Source of the DNA: Laburnicola sp. R22_1 | Lineage: Eukaryota; Ascomycota; Dothideomycetes; Pleosporales; Didymosphaeriaceae | Length of the DNA stretch: 64,000 nucleotides | Assembly (NCBI GenBank): GCA_014281115.1 | Contig: JACONQ010000012.1 | Span: 558,001 to 622,000, forward strand | Direction of reading: 5' to 3' | Shown: positions 12,300 through 24,640 of the stretch, piece after piece | How positions within the stretch are numbered: the stretch's first letter is position 1 | How the letters are laid out: each line of letters begins with the position of its first letter | Position numbers and translations under genes: made by a program | The notes under the pieces: model-generated | Seen by the model: the letters and a program-made list of their open reading frames with translations, nothing else | Databases searched by the model: none | What the model was told of the DNA's origin: nothing

Positions 12300-14400
12300 G
12301 GCAATATCCTAGGTAGGTGACGCACAAGCAATCTCTCTGTACTACTAGGCTAGCTTTTAATATCTGCGGCCCTAACAAACTTAGCGACCTAATTAACTCT
12401 TAGGGCTACGCAGAATCCTACTGCGCCGCGTATTACTAAGAATTTAGATAAAAAAGATTTAAATATGCTTAGCGGCGCATCTAGTAAAAAGTGGGTAACT
12501 ATAAATAGTTAGCTAATAGAGATATCTATAAATTTCGCAAACTCTATAAAGATAGTAGGATACCCCAAACTAATAGTAGATAGGCTATTGCGTAGTTAAC
12601 GCCGCAGCTTAAACTAGAAGTCTATCTTTAAAGTTGTTAAATAGTCTACTAAGGATACTTGTCTGCAGCTTATATATAATAAAGACACTAATACGCTATT
12701 ACTATACTTTAAGGTGCTTTAGGCACTCGCTAAGGGCGCAGAACTAGAGTAGAAAATAGTAGCAGACATTTTCAACAGTACCTTATTATAAAAGGCTACC
12801 TCTATTTGCGGATAGCCTACTACGTTATTTAGTTACTTTATTAGCCACGCTAATAGCGCTACTAAACTTAAAGAAGAGGTTTATTAAGAGCTTTAGTAAG
12901 AGAAGAAGCTAGTAGAATAGGTTACGCACATTTCTAAACTAGCAAAGACTATATAACTATCTTTATTAGAAGCGGAGTGCAACCTGTAAGTTAAATAACA
13001 CTACTTTGGCCAGCGCGAAATATAGATTTAGAAAGCTCTCGCGCGCGTAAATTAACTAAAAGAATTAAAGGAATTGTATTGCACTTACAACAAAGTTTAA
13101 GAGTAGAAGATTACTAAGCTAGAGGAGCAACTTAAAGCGATAATATTTGCGCCGCCTAACGTCCCTTCTTATATATAATAGGATTTAACGCCTAAATATA
13201 TTAAGGTTATTTAGTAATATTACGCACAGATATACACTGCGTTGTAGGCAGGTACTTTACGCCTAGCTACTATACCTAATATAGCCCGCACTATTTAAGC
13301 TAATACGCCTAGTGGCTTATCTATTTTAGTATTAATAGGGATTAGTTAAGCTCTTAGATATTGTCTACGTGAGCCTAATAAGTTTAAGAAATCTAATAAC
13401 TATAAGAATTATAAACTATAGAAGCGTTTTATACACTCTTATCTAAGTGTATATAACTATGTATTTACTACTAAATATACTAAGATAGAGTTTATTTTTA
13501 ACTATACCTTAGACGTCGCCTACTAGCGGTTAGAGCACTAAATGGATTTTAATAAACCTAGAGCTTTCTAGTCTACTAAGGATATATTTAAGATATTAGA
13601 TTATAGTTACGTTGCCGCAAATTTTATAGGCGAGGCTTATGCAGCTATGTAGAGTAATTAGCTAAAAATTAGAGGTAAGGAGAGTTTTAAAGGATGGCTA
13701 TTCTAATTTAAAATTACAACTACTTCTATTAATATACTAGATTAATAAAAGATTATTATAGCAATTTAACTCTTAAAGCTGTCCTATTTAGAGGCAGACA
13801 AATAATAGTTAAATAATAACTTATAGGCCTTGTTTATTAAAAAGATACGTTATTAAGCTATAATCTTAAAGCTATAGGGCCTATTACAGTAGCGAGGCAA
13901 CAATAATAGTAACTAAGAAGATTGTAGCAGAGGAGGTGGTTGTAGTAGAAATAATAATACTAGTGGCAATATTTCTAGTTGTACTAACGTCTAGATTAAG
14001 TTACTTATAGACAAAGAACACTATATTAAATATAGCGAGAAGGGCCACTATTGCAAGGATAATAATACTTTATATAAGGGCAAGCTATAATAGCTAGTAA
14101 ATAAGATTAAGGCTCTTATTAACGCAGGTCTCGCGGCGATTAATATCTAATCTTTATTGCTGGCTCTTACTGCCTCCACAGAAGCCAACCTATTAGAAAA
14201 CTAGATGTCCCTACTAAAAGTTGTTAGTAGGAACCTTAAGAGTTATTACTAAAACTTTTACGTAAGATTAAGAAGCTAGAGCTCTAACTAACCTATTAGT
14301 TATCCTAGCCACAACAAGTTGTTAAACTCCGCACGAATTCTGTTAAGAAAGGAAAATAGCTAGTCTATAGGGCCTAGTTTATTTTTAAATGCCAGGTATA
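12300..14400 (+). pseudogene. gag relic of the gypsy element with zinc knuckle
   Basis: Plus-strand frame broken by TAG/TAA. A decayed CCHC nucleocapsid knuckle is readable at 14010-14066 (HYIKYSEKGHYCKD), in which the first two cysteine positions are now tyrosine or serine, the change expected from G-to-A mutation. Gag would form the virus-like particle. Confidence 0.7.
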
Positions 14401-17400
14401 GGATCCTAATAGCGCGAAATTCATCGTTAATAGTCTTACTAACTTAGGTGCTATTAATACCTATATAAGTCGCAACTGTGTACTAAGAAGGGGCCTAAAG
14501 ATAGTAACGCTTAATTACCTAGTATAATTGCGCTTAGGGAATAGTGTTATAAAGTAAGTACTAATAAAAGCTATAGTACTACCTATTTATTATAGAGACC
14601 ACTTTAGTAAAGAATTAGCCTATGTTGTTAATATAATAGAGTTTAATATTATCTTTAGCATATCTTGGCTAAGTGCTTACAATCTAAATATTAACTAGAA
14701 AAAAAAGATAATAACTTTTAATAAGCCTTTCTGCATGGGCAACTACTATATAAAGGGACTACTAGTTATTATCTTTAGTAAGGACTATTAATAGCAGCTA
14801 CTAAAACTAACTAAACTAAACTCTACGTATGCTAGAATAGATATTGTAGTCGTCTCTAGGTACACTGCCTTTCTTATGGCTCTCTAGTTAGATTATTATG
14901 CAATGTGGCTTTACCCCAAGCATATATAACAGCTAGAAGAAATTAATAAGTTACTAGATAATATTAATAACTTGGCTAACTTAGCTAACGTTAAGGCTAT
15001 GTTTACGTAACTATTTCGCGTGGATCTTGCAGCTCTAACCTAGGAGGACTTTAATAAGTTTTATTAGAAGATAAACTAGCTAGATAAAATAAAGAAGAAG
15101 ATTATTAAGACCCTACTAGCATAGGTCCGTAATGAGTAGTAGGCGTTTATAGTTCCTAAGGAATAGCTGCCGCCCTACTAGGCTAGAGTGGACTATAAGA
15201 TTAACCTAGAATTAGGCGCGAGGCACCTGGCTGCCTAATTATATAGCATAAGTAGAAAAGAAGCCCTAGCTGTAAAAGTATATGTTAATAAGAAGCTAAG
15301 CACTAGGGAAGTACGCTGTAGTACCTTCGACTTTATAGTACCTATACTAGTTATTAAGAAGTCTAATAGCAGACTATAGATTTCTGTTAACTATTATTAG
15401 CTTAACACCGCAATAGTTAAGAATAAAAACGCGCCGCCTAATATATGCGAAACCCTTGCTTAGTTATTAGACGTATAGTGATTTAGTATACTAAATATTA
15501 TTACTGCTTTCTATAAGGTGCATATTAGAGAGAGTAATAAGTATAAGACCGCGTTTACAACGTAATATAGTCTGTTTAAATACCTAGTAATACTCTTTGG
15601 CCTCTATAACGCCCTGGCTATATTTTAGTCTTATATTAATAAAACCCTACGTGAGTACCTAGATAAGTTTTACTTAGCATATATTAATAACGTCTTTGTC
15701 TTTAGCTAGACATTAGTAGAGTATATAAATTATATATAAAAGGTCTGCTAGCGATTAAAGAAGGCCGGCCTATATCTTAATATTAACAAGTGCGAGTTTG
15801 CGATTAAGAAGGTTAAGTACCTTAGTCTTATTCTTACTATTAATAGTATTAAAATGGATCCCGCTAAGGTCTGCGTTATAACAAAGTGGCAACTCCTCAC
15901 AAATATGCACAAGATATAATTATTCCTAGACTTTGCAAACTTTTACTAACAATTTATTATTAGGTATTGTAGGCTAGCTTGTACGCTTACTAGCCTAACA
16001 CACAAAGAAGTATTAGTAAAGTTTCCTTTAAAGCTAGATAGACTAGCGGCCTAGTCTTTTAAATAGCTTAAGCACGCTTTTACTGTCGCTCTGGTTTTGG
16101 CCCACTTTAATCTAAATCTTAAAACCTAGGTAGAGAGCGATGCCTCTGACTTTGTTGTCGCTGCTATACTTTTGTAGGTGCAATAAGATAGTGCCCTTCG
16201 CCCTATTACCTTTATATTAACTAAGATAATTCTAGCGGAGTTTAATTACGCAATCTATAATAAGAAGCTACTTACGATTGTTAAGGCCTTTAAGAAGTGG
16301 TAACTAGAGCTCTTAGATAGCTTACTTATTAATATTATCTTAGATTATAGGGCATTGAAATAGTTTATAATAATAAAACAGCTTAACTAATAATAGGCAC
16401 GCTAGGTAGAGTTTTTATCTAAGTTTAACTTTAGAATTCCGTACCGTCTAGGCAAGCAGGGTGGCAAGCTAGACTTTCTTACTTGTCGCCCAGGCGACTT
16501 ACTGCGCAATATTCACAATAACCGCCTTTAGTACTAGTTGCAAATAATACTTACTTCTAATTGCGTTAAATCTACCCCACTAGTAGTCACACCTAAACCT
16601 ATTCTAATAATAGTTATATTTCGCACTAAGCGACTCGCTAAGGGCGCGTTACATACTATATACTTAGCTCGCATAATAGTGAGTTTAGAGAAATTAGTTA
16701 TAGCTTTGGCAGCAATACTATACTAATTAAGTAAGGAGACCACTATAGATAGGATAGTTAAAGGCGTATCTCTAGAGAGTTGCGAGGGTTAGCCGCCAGG
16801 ATAGGCAGATAACTTAGATAAGGATCCCTCTATATAGAGTCATATTAAATTAGTTTACTATCTAAAATAAGTAACTACTAAGAACGCTATCCTATAATAG
16901 ATTGTGGAGGCTAAGCGAAATAGTATGCGATATTTGCCTGTAGTGGTAATTTATAACTATGGTGTTAAGGTTAAACTTTAGAACTGCTTAATAGCAAATA
17001 GGTTAGTCTATTACTATAACTAAATCTTTGTTCTATTTAATAACGCTATACATACTAACGTTATATAGTTCTATTATAAGCCGTCTAGAGTAGGTTACGC
17101 TAGCAAATATAGTACCTATTACAAAGCTAGCTAGTATTATTACTAGTCTAGTATAATAGATATAGTAGCCTATTACACGCGTAACTACGTTACCTATTGC
17201 TATTTAAAGCTATTTAAGAAATAGAAATAAAGGCTTCTTTATCCACTACCTATACTAAAGCGTTTCTAAAAAGACATCTCTATTAACTTTATTACGCCGC
17301 TGCTAGAGTGTATATAGGATAAGGTTACTTATTAATATATTATAGTTATTATTAATTGCCTATTAAAGTAGCATAAGTATATTGTGCTACTATTATTAAA

Positions 17401-18420
17401 TATAGAAGTTATTATTAGGGCCTTTATTAAGTATGTATAGCGCGAGAAGAGTTTTCCCAATACTATTATTTCTAACCATAGAGCTTAGTTCACGTCCTAT
17501 TTTTAAAAGGAGCTCTACTATAGTATAGGTAAAAGATCTACACTTATAATAGCTTTTTACCTAAAGGGTAATAGGCTGACTAAAATTATAAACGCTATCT
17601 TAAAAGCGTACTTGCGCTATTATACTAACTATACACAAAATAACTAGGTTAACTAGTTGCCTATTGCTTAACTTGCAATAAACTATAAGAAAAACGTGTC
17701 TACTAGCGTCGCGCTATTACTTGCGACTAAGAGTTACCTACTATAATAGAGTTTTAAGCCTATTGTTCTAGTCACTGTAATAGAGCGCTATAAGAAATTG
17801 CAATATAAGGACGCCTAGTAAATAGTCTAATATATTAAGAACGTTATGCGTTTTATAAATAAGAATTTGGCTTAGTCTTAGACTAAAATAGAGTTTTATA
17901 TAAACAAAGGGCGACAACCCGCGCTAGTATATAATATTAGAGATATGGTTTACCTTAATACGCGTAATATACTGTCACTGCAACCTAATAAGAGTCTTAA
18001 TATTAAGAACTTGGGGCCATTCTCTATTGCTAAGGTCTTTAATAACCACACGTACTAGCTAGAGCTCCTAACTAGTTACTGCGATATCTATCTATGGTTT
18101 TATACCTAGCTATTGTATAACGCTCCTAACACTATCTAACTACCTAATAAGAAAGGTACGGTTGCGATAAACGTGTCTATTATTCTACTAGTAGGGTTAC
18201 AGAACTACTTTATTAACTGCATAGTTAATAGTAAGATTAACTATTATTATAAGGATCCTTTAATAGACACAAAGAGACTACTTATATACAAAGTTAGGTA
18301 TAAAAACTCTCCTAAGTAGAACGCTAATCTAAGTGGTAGCTCTATATAGATATATTAGGCTATAAGAAGGCTATTAAAACTTACCACTATAATAACAACA
18401 GCAAACTAGGTCCGCACACA
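14400..18420 (+). pseudogene. pol relic: protease, RT, RNase H, integrase, chromodomain-like tail
   Basis: Protease region at 14405-14475 (SLTNLGAINTYIS; active-site Asp now Asn). RT spans about 15340-15715, with YKTAFTT, then LFGLYNALAIF, then the active box YINNV near 15680, where both aspartates are Asn. RNase H at about 16080-16500 includes ESDASDFVVAAIL and a KQGGKLDFLTCRPGDL-like end. Integrase at about 17080-17780 keeps the first acidic residue (DISINFITPL) but has lost the second (SNHRA) and the third (LTKIINAILKAYL). A chromodomain-like tail with YHYNNNSKLGPHTL lies near 18390. Order and motifs fit the chromodomain-bearing gypsy group. Cannot encode working enzymes. Confidence 0.88.
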
Positions 18421-18906
18421 CTATACAAGAACCTAGTGTTATATAAGGATCTTATAGTTATGTACCTAAGAGATAATAGAGTAGAGAACCCTAAGCTTTT
18501 GGCCCCTACGTCTAAGGCGTGGGATTAAGGTACCTCTTAAGATAAAGTTATGCCGCGAAGCTGTCAGGATAGGCTATAGACCACCCGCTAACTAGATCTG
18601 TTAGATAACCTTTTTAGGTAATATATTTCTCTCTAGGCTACACCTATACAGAGATGCCTAGGTTATCTTATATTTTAAATGTGACTACTGTAACGCGTAG
18701 AGGAGGAGCGCTTACTTTACTAGCTTGTATTCTAGAAAAGGTTATTTGTTTAGATATTTCTAAATATTTCTAGATATTTTCTTGCCTATTATAATGTCTC
18801 TTAATAGTCCACAATAGTTCGCAATAATCTATAATAGAGTATAAGATAGTTATAGGTCTCTTTAGTCTGCCTTGCCAGAGCTAAGGCTTTTAGAGGGGGG
18901 GAGTAA

Positions 18907-19085
18907 TATTAGGGATCAGCCATTAGCACTAGTTCGGCCCAACGTACCTTTAGCCCCGCGCGCTAGTCTCTTAGTTAGCACTAGCACGCCCTTAGGCTGC
19001 TACTACACAGGTGGTATGCGGCATCTAGTATCATTATTATAGCAATTCAACCTATTTAATAATTAAGCCCGATTGCTCTCTTATA
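18907..19085 (+). repeat. 3' LTR of the gypsy element
   Basis: 179 bp matching the left LTR, preceded by the polypurine tract and followed by the second TCTAG. Confidence 0.9.
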
Positions 19086-20240
19086 TCTAGCACTATTACG
19101 TTTATTGCCACTATTAAGAGGCCTAAGGCTAGGCTTATTACTAGCTCTAGACTATAAAATATTGCTGCTAGGAGTTAGTAGAGCTATTAACTTATACGTA
19201 GCTATAGGACTAAGTATAAGGTTCTCTACCTATTACTTAGCTAGCCTTTGCCGCTTTAACAAATAAGGGTCTTCTAGCTCTAATTTTAGTATAACGTCTA
19301 GTGCTATAGGGCGCGTTTATTTGCGTGTTGCTAACAGTTTGTCTATAATATTAATATTGCCTAAGAGTAGTTTATTCTGCGCTAGCAGGCTGTCTTAAAA
19401 GCGTTAATATAGCCCTTTTTAACTCTACTAGCACTACTTACTAGAATAAATATTTTCTATATTCTCTATAAAGAAAGCGCGCTCTCTAACTATATTAAGA
19501 TTGCTATACTATATAGTACTATATCTACTATTACTAGCAGACGTATAGTAATTATTATCTTAATAATTAGACGCTTTATTACTAGGCTCTATATCTATTA
19601 TACTATAGTGCCCTTTAGCTTTATTACTCTCTATAATTAAAGAAAATCTATTACTAATTAGGAATATTAGCACTTAAATTTACTTATATACTTACTTTAA
19701 CTATTTCTATTAAGCAACCTAACTATAGCCAAATCTACTTTTATAACGCGTGTAATATAGTTAGTCTCTCCTTTGTTAAGTAATTTCTAGCCAAATTTAT
19801 AATACTCTAGCTTTTCTAATTTAGATATAGCACTAAGACTATTAACTATATTTATTGCCTATATATTAGTTAGGTTCTATTAGCTTATAATAAGTAGTGA
19901 GTAGGTAATACTATAGTCTACTAAACTAGAAGTGTCTACAGCTTTAAATAGAGTAGGTGGCAATGCATTTAAATCTAGTATTAGGAAATTGTTAATATAG
20001 AGACACTCTCCTCTATCTTTAGAGAAGCCAACTCTATAGCTATGCTTTACCCTCTTAGCTATAGCTAATAATTTAGTCTTAGATTTTAACTTTAGCTTAG
20101 GCGCTCTAGGAATGTATAGAACAATCTTTATAGGAAATAAAGAGGCAAATAAAGTAGTGCTATAAAAGGAGGCTATTTTTTCATTATAGTAACTTTTATA
20201 GTAGTAAGAAGTCTTATAGAAATAGTATTCTTTACAAATA
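19086..20240 (-). pseudogene. Proximal part of a minus-strand coding relic of unknown family
   Basis: The minus strand reads as a long frame from about 20240 leftwards. More than 70 consecutive codons are open, including IVLYIPRAPKLKLKSKTKLL and RVGFSKDRGECLYINNFL; TAG/TAA stops then appear. The gypsy element interrupts the frame at 19086 and it seems to resume at 11912. It is divergent from the plus-strand relic that starts at 20267. I do not recognise the protein. Confidence 0.55.
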
Positions 20241-20266
20241 GACTGTTACTTTATATATTACTATTA

Positions 20267-22000
20267 ATGCTACCCCCTAAGCAGAAAGAGGTTATATAAA
20301 TACTATATTTATTAAGAAAATAACTATAGTAGGCGTAGTAACTAGTGTATTAGCACTTTATAGGAGGATAAATAAACCTAAAGACTATTAGTATTAGCGT
20401 TTTTAAAAGGATAATAAATTACTCTCCTAAGCAGCGTAGATAGTCTTGTTATATTAAAAGTTAGCCTAGCGTACCTAGTAATTAGCTAGCAGATAGTTAC
20501 TAGTTGTCTATATCTTTTAGTAGTTTAGAGGCCTGTATTTCTATAAATAAAACTACTAATTGCTAGCTCCTTTTTTAATCCCTAATCACCCTCTTATATT
20601 AGATAGGTTTAATGCTAGATAAAGTATAAATAGGTAATTTCTGCCAATGCTGTCTTGTGCTACTAGGTAATTAGTCTATAGGGCTTCTTTTACCTTTTAT
20701 AGCACGCCCTAGGCTATTTCTAGACTATTAGCTGCTAGATTCTAGGTATTAGCCCCTTGCTAGTTATATAATAATATTACAGCAACGCTATATGCCTTAT
20801 ATAGGGCAGAGAATCTAACTAGTACTATAGCGCTAATATAGAAGAATAGCTTAAATAGGAATATTATGTGGGTAAGCGGCTATATTATTACTAAGGAACT
20901 AGAGCTAGAAGCAAAGATATAGTAATAGGGTAAAGGATTAGTCTAGCGTATTTAACTAAGAAAGAGGGTATAGTATAGGCGTATTAAAGCTAAGATAATA
21001 GCGTAAGAGCTATGCATTTATTTGCTTAAAATAGAAATAGAAAAGTGCATAGTATATACTATTAGTAAGTCTAGACTAGAGAAGAGATTTATAGAAGCTT
21101 ACAAGTCAGAATAGTAATATAGTAGGTAGCGAGCTCTACTCTTTTAACTATAGCAGTCTAACTTAAAATAAGTAAGAGGATTAGCTTTAGTAGCTGCAAG
21201 CGCCTAAAATCTAGGCGGAATAGATAGCTAAGTGGTATTGCACGATAATATTACTTCTATAGTAGACACGTTATAAGAGGCAAAGTAATCTAAGCTAAGA
21301 TAGGGGTAAAGAGTATATAGTCTGCCTTCTACTAAGTTATATATAAGGTAGTGCATTGCGGAAGCGCTAATATCTTAGTAATCTAGAGAAAAGAGGGGAA
21401 ATTTAAGGCTTATTAGCTGCTAAGGCGCTAGACTATGCTATAGAAGGGGGGGCCATCCTTTCTTTAATTATAGCTAGCGTAGAAGTTAAGGTAAGAAGGA
21501 AATAGGCTAGAAGGAAAGAGAGAGAGGCGTCTTAATTATAGTTTTATTATAGATAGAAGTATAGAAGTGTGTTATTAAGCACTAGGGCTTTAGCGCGTGC
21601 AAAGACTTAAGATAGACTAGCCTATTATAGGAGGAAATATAGATATAGATATAGATAGGGATAATAGGATAGTAACTATAAAAGGAGAAATGGGCGCTAT
21701 AGGCAGGGTAGTTCTAAATCTTCTAAGTAGACAACTAGGTTTAAGAAAAATGCCTTATAAAAAATAATTAGATAGGGGAAGAGGGAAAGGAGGTTAGTGT
21801 AGGCGAGGGGAGAGGGTTGCGAGAATAAGAGTAGAGAGAAAAGGGAGAGAAAATAATAGTGAGAGAGGGAGCACTTTTATAATAGGACGTTAAGGTTAAT
21901 TACTAGTTTGGGTGTAGCGCAAAAGCTACAAGCGAGGCCTAGATTACCTAAATAGGGTGCGTCTATTTCCTAATATAGGCTTACTGTCTAATTGTTTACT
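20267..22000 (+). pseudogene. Plus-strand coding relic, unknown family, most stops at glutamine-like positions
   Basis: From ATG at 20267 the frame was checked codon by codon for 550 bases: no frameshift, and nearly all stops are TAA or TAG, which fits CAA/CAG codons hit by RIP. It begins MLPPKQKEVI and later contains SISVFKRIINYSPKQRR and LLPFIARPRLFLDY. Reading on towards 22000 is less certain; that part becomes purine-rich and would encode a basic, charged region. Family not recognised. It may be cargo or a gene of an old element, divergently arranged with the relic at 19086-20240. Confidence 0.5.
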
Positions 22001-22079
22001 ACTCTAAATTATAAGAATAGAAATAGCCCTAGACTTTTATATCTTATAGTTAGAAATACCCTTAAGCATCTTCTGCTTA

Positions 22080-22420
22080 GAAATAGAAGAAATCTTAGAA
22101 CTTATTATAAATAAGATGAATAGGCTAAAAAGAGCTTAGAAATCTACGAAAAATAAGGTATTTCTTAAATAATTAATAAGACTTAGCGAAATTGCCTAAA
22201 AATATAATAAACTAGTCTAGCTAGTAAAAGAGCTTAGAAAATTCTAAGAAAAATAAGGTATTAGTTAAAATATTAATTTTGCTAAGATAGCTTAGTAAGC
22301 TAAAAGGACTAGACTAGCTAGTATAAAAGAATTAGAATCTCAAGGGAATTCTAAGAAAAATAAGGTATATATTAAAAAAATAGAAGAATAGCTTAGTAAG
22401 CTAAAAGATAGATAATAATA
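22080..22420 (+). repeat. About 100-bp tandem repeat relic, coiled-coil-like
   Basis: A block with GAGCTTAG and CTAAGAAAAATAAGGTAT recurs near 22130, 22225 and 22330. In one frame it reads KELESQGNSKKNKVYIKKIEE, a heptad-like charged repeat. Probably the degraded C-terminal repeat region of the relic to its left. Confidence 0.45.
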
Positions 22421-22714
22421 AATAATAAAATTATTAGAGCGCTAGGCTTATAACCTATAAATAGTGAATAAATAGATAAAAAGATAGTTAAGTTAGTATT
22501 ATTAAACTAGTTAATTAATTTTAATAAACTAGCTACCTAGCAATCTATATATAAAATAATTTAGACTAATAAATACTTAGCTTTATATAGTTTAATTATA
22601 TTATTAACTTTTATACATACTAGTGTTTTAAACTAATATTTAAACTATTATTTTATACTAGTATTTTATATACAATAGTATTTACTATATAAGCTATTAT
22701 TTTATATATAGACT

Positions 22715-22826
22715 CTAACCCTTTTTATTAATATCTTAAAACGCTTTTCTGTGTATATAATAGCAGGAGAGATATCTGCTATTATTGTAAAAATTTATTA
22801 GACACCTCTTAGTCGTAAAAAAAAAC
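22715..22826 (+). mobile_element. Rep-2 copy 1: poly(A)-tailed SINE-like retroposon
   Basis: 112 bp starting CTAACCCTTTTTATTAA and ending in GTCGTAAAAAAAAAC. Flanked by the perfect 12-bp direct repeat TATATATAGACT (22703-22714 and 22827-22838). Confidence 0.85.
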
Positions 22827-22836
22827 TATATATAGA

Positions 22837-22979
22837 CTAGTATTTTATATACAAACTAGTATTTTATATATAAACTAGTATTTTATATATAAACTAGTAT
22901 TTTATATATAAACTAGTATTTTATATATAAACTAGTATTTTATATATAAACTAGTATTTTATATATAAACTAGTATTTC
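22837..22979. repeat. 19-bp minisatellite, eight units
   Basis: Units beginning CTAG at 22837, 22856, 22875, 22894, 22913, 22932, 22951 and 22970, consensus CTAGTATTTTATATATAAA. The Rep-2 insertion site abuts its left edge. Single or double units of the same motif occur near 29590 and 30050. Confidence 0.92.
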
Positions 22980-22984
22980 TCCTC

Positions 22985-23900
<916 letters not shown>

Positions 23901-23909
23901 TAGATATTA

Positions 23910-24040
23910 TGTGGCATTATATTAACTACCTAGGGGTAGTACGACAAAGGCTTTTATCTTAAATAATATAAAAAAGAAAGTAGAGCCTCCTACTTAGTAA
24001 TTAAAAAGAGTGTAAAAAAGGTGGTAATTATAAAAAAACG
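23910..24040 (+). mobile_element. Rep-1 copy with 10-bp target duplication
   Basis: Begins TGTGGC at 23910, the fixed end of the family, and stops at AAAAAACG. Flanked by the perfect duplication TTAGATATTA (23900-23909 and 24041-24050). Strand is given for the TGTGGCG-first reading; if the fixed end is the retroposon 3' end, the sense strand is the other one. Confidence 0.85.
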
Positions 24041-24172
24041 TTAGATATTATAAATACTATAAGAGTAGGCAGACATATATAATATACATATAGTAAACTA
24101 TAGTTATAACTTTTCGTAGCTCTACTATAGCTCTCTAATAGTCTACTAGTTAAGAGATAATATATATATGTG

Positions 24173-24497
24173 TGTGGCGTTATTTTATCTATCTAGGGGT
24201 AGGATAATAAAGGCTTTTATCTTAAATAACATTAGAAAAAAAGCAGAGCCCCCTACTTAGTAATTAAAAAAGGCATAAAAAGATAATAATAAAAAAAGCG
24301 CGTTTAAACTGCTAAGCAAGCTTAGCGGTCTTGGCGTAAGACTTCTATAAGCAAGATTTTCACAAAGAGGCTACTTAGCACTTTAGGGAAGATATAACTT
24401 TGGCGTAGCTATACTATAAGCTATCTCTTTTCTACTATCCTAAGTTATAAACTACTATCTTAATTATTATAAATAACACAAGTTAATATATTAATAG
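24173..24497 (+). mobile_element. Long Rep-1 and start of R3 relic, copy 1
   Basis: Starts TGTGGCGTTATTTT, runs through the Rep-1 body and the CTTAGCGGTCTTGGCG tail, then continues into sequence shared with 32873-33190 and 62516-62935 (GAGGCTACTTAG, then TAAATAACACAAGTTAATAT). R3 resumes at about 26503 after Rep-4 and a pogo insertion. Confidence 0.7.
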
Positions 24498-24640
24498 GTA
24501 TATACTACTATACTTAACTACCATTAATAATGCTACTATAAAGAAAGTTAACAACGAAATTATTATTATTTTGTGTATATTTTGTTACTACTACTATGTG
24601 CTAGGTACTAGGTTTTAGTGCCTTCTGTTTTACTCCTCTC

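Larger units (their letters stand above)
11913..19085 (+). mobile_element. Complete but RIP-inactivated Ty3/gypsy LTR retrotransposon
   Basis: A 7,173-bp element bounded by two 179-bp LTRs (11913-12091 and 18907-19085) starting TGTTAGAGAT/TATTAGGGAT and ending TTATA. It is flanked by the 5-bp duplication TCTAG at 11908-11912 and 19086-19090. A G-rich polypurine tract lies at 18892-18903, next to the right LTR. The interior reads gag, protease, reverse transcriptase, RNase H, integrase and a chromodomain-like tail, the Ty3/gypsy order. Every domain carries stops or lost catalytic residues. A third LTR of this family is at 63697. Confidence 0.93.
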
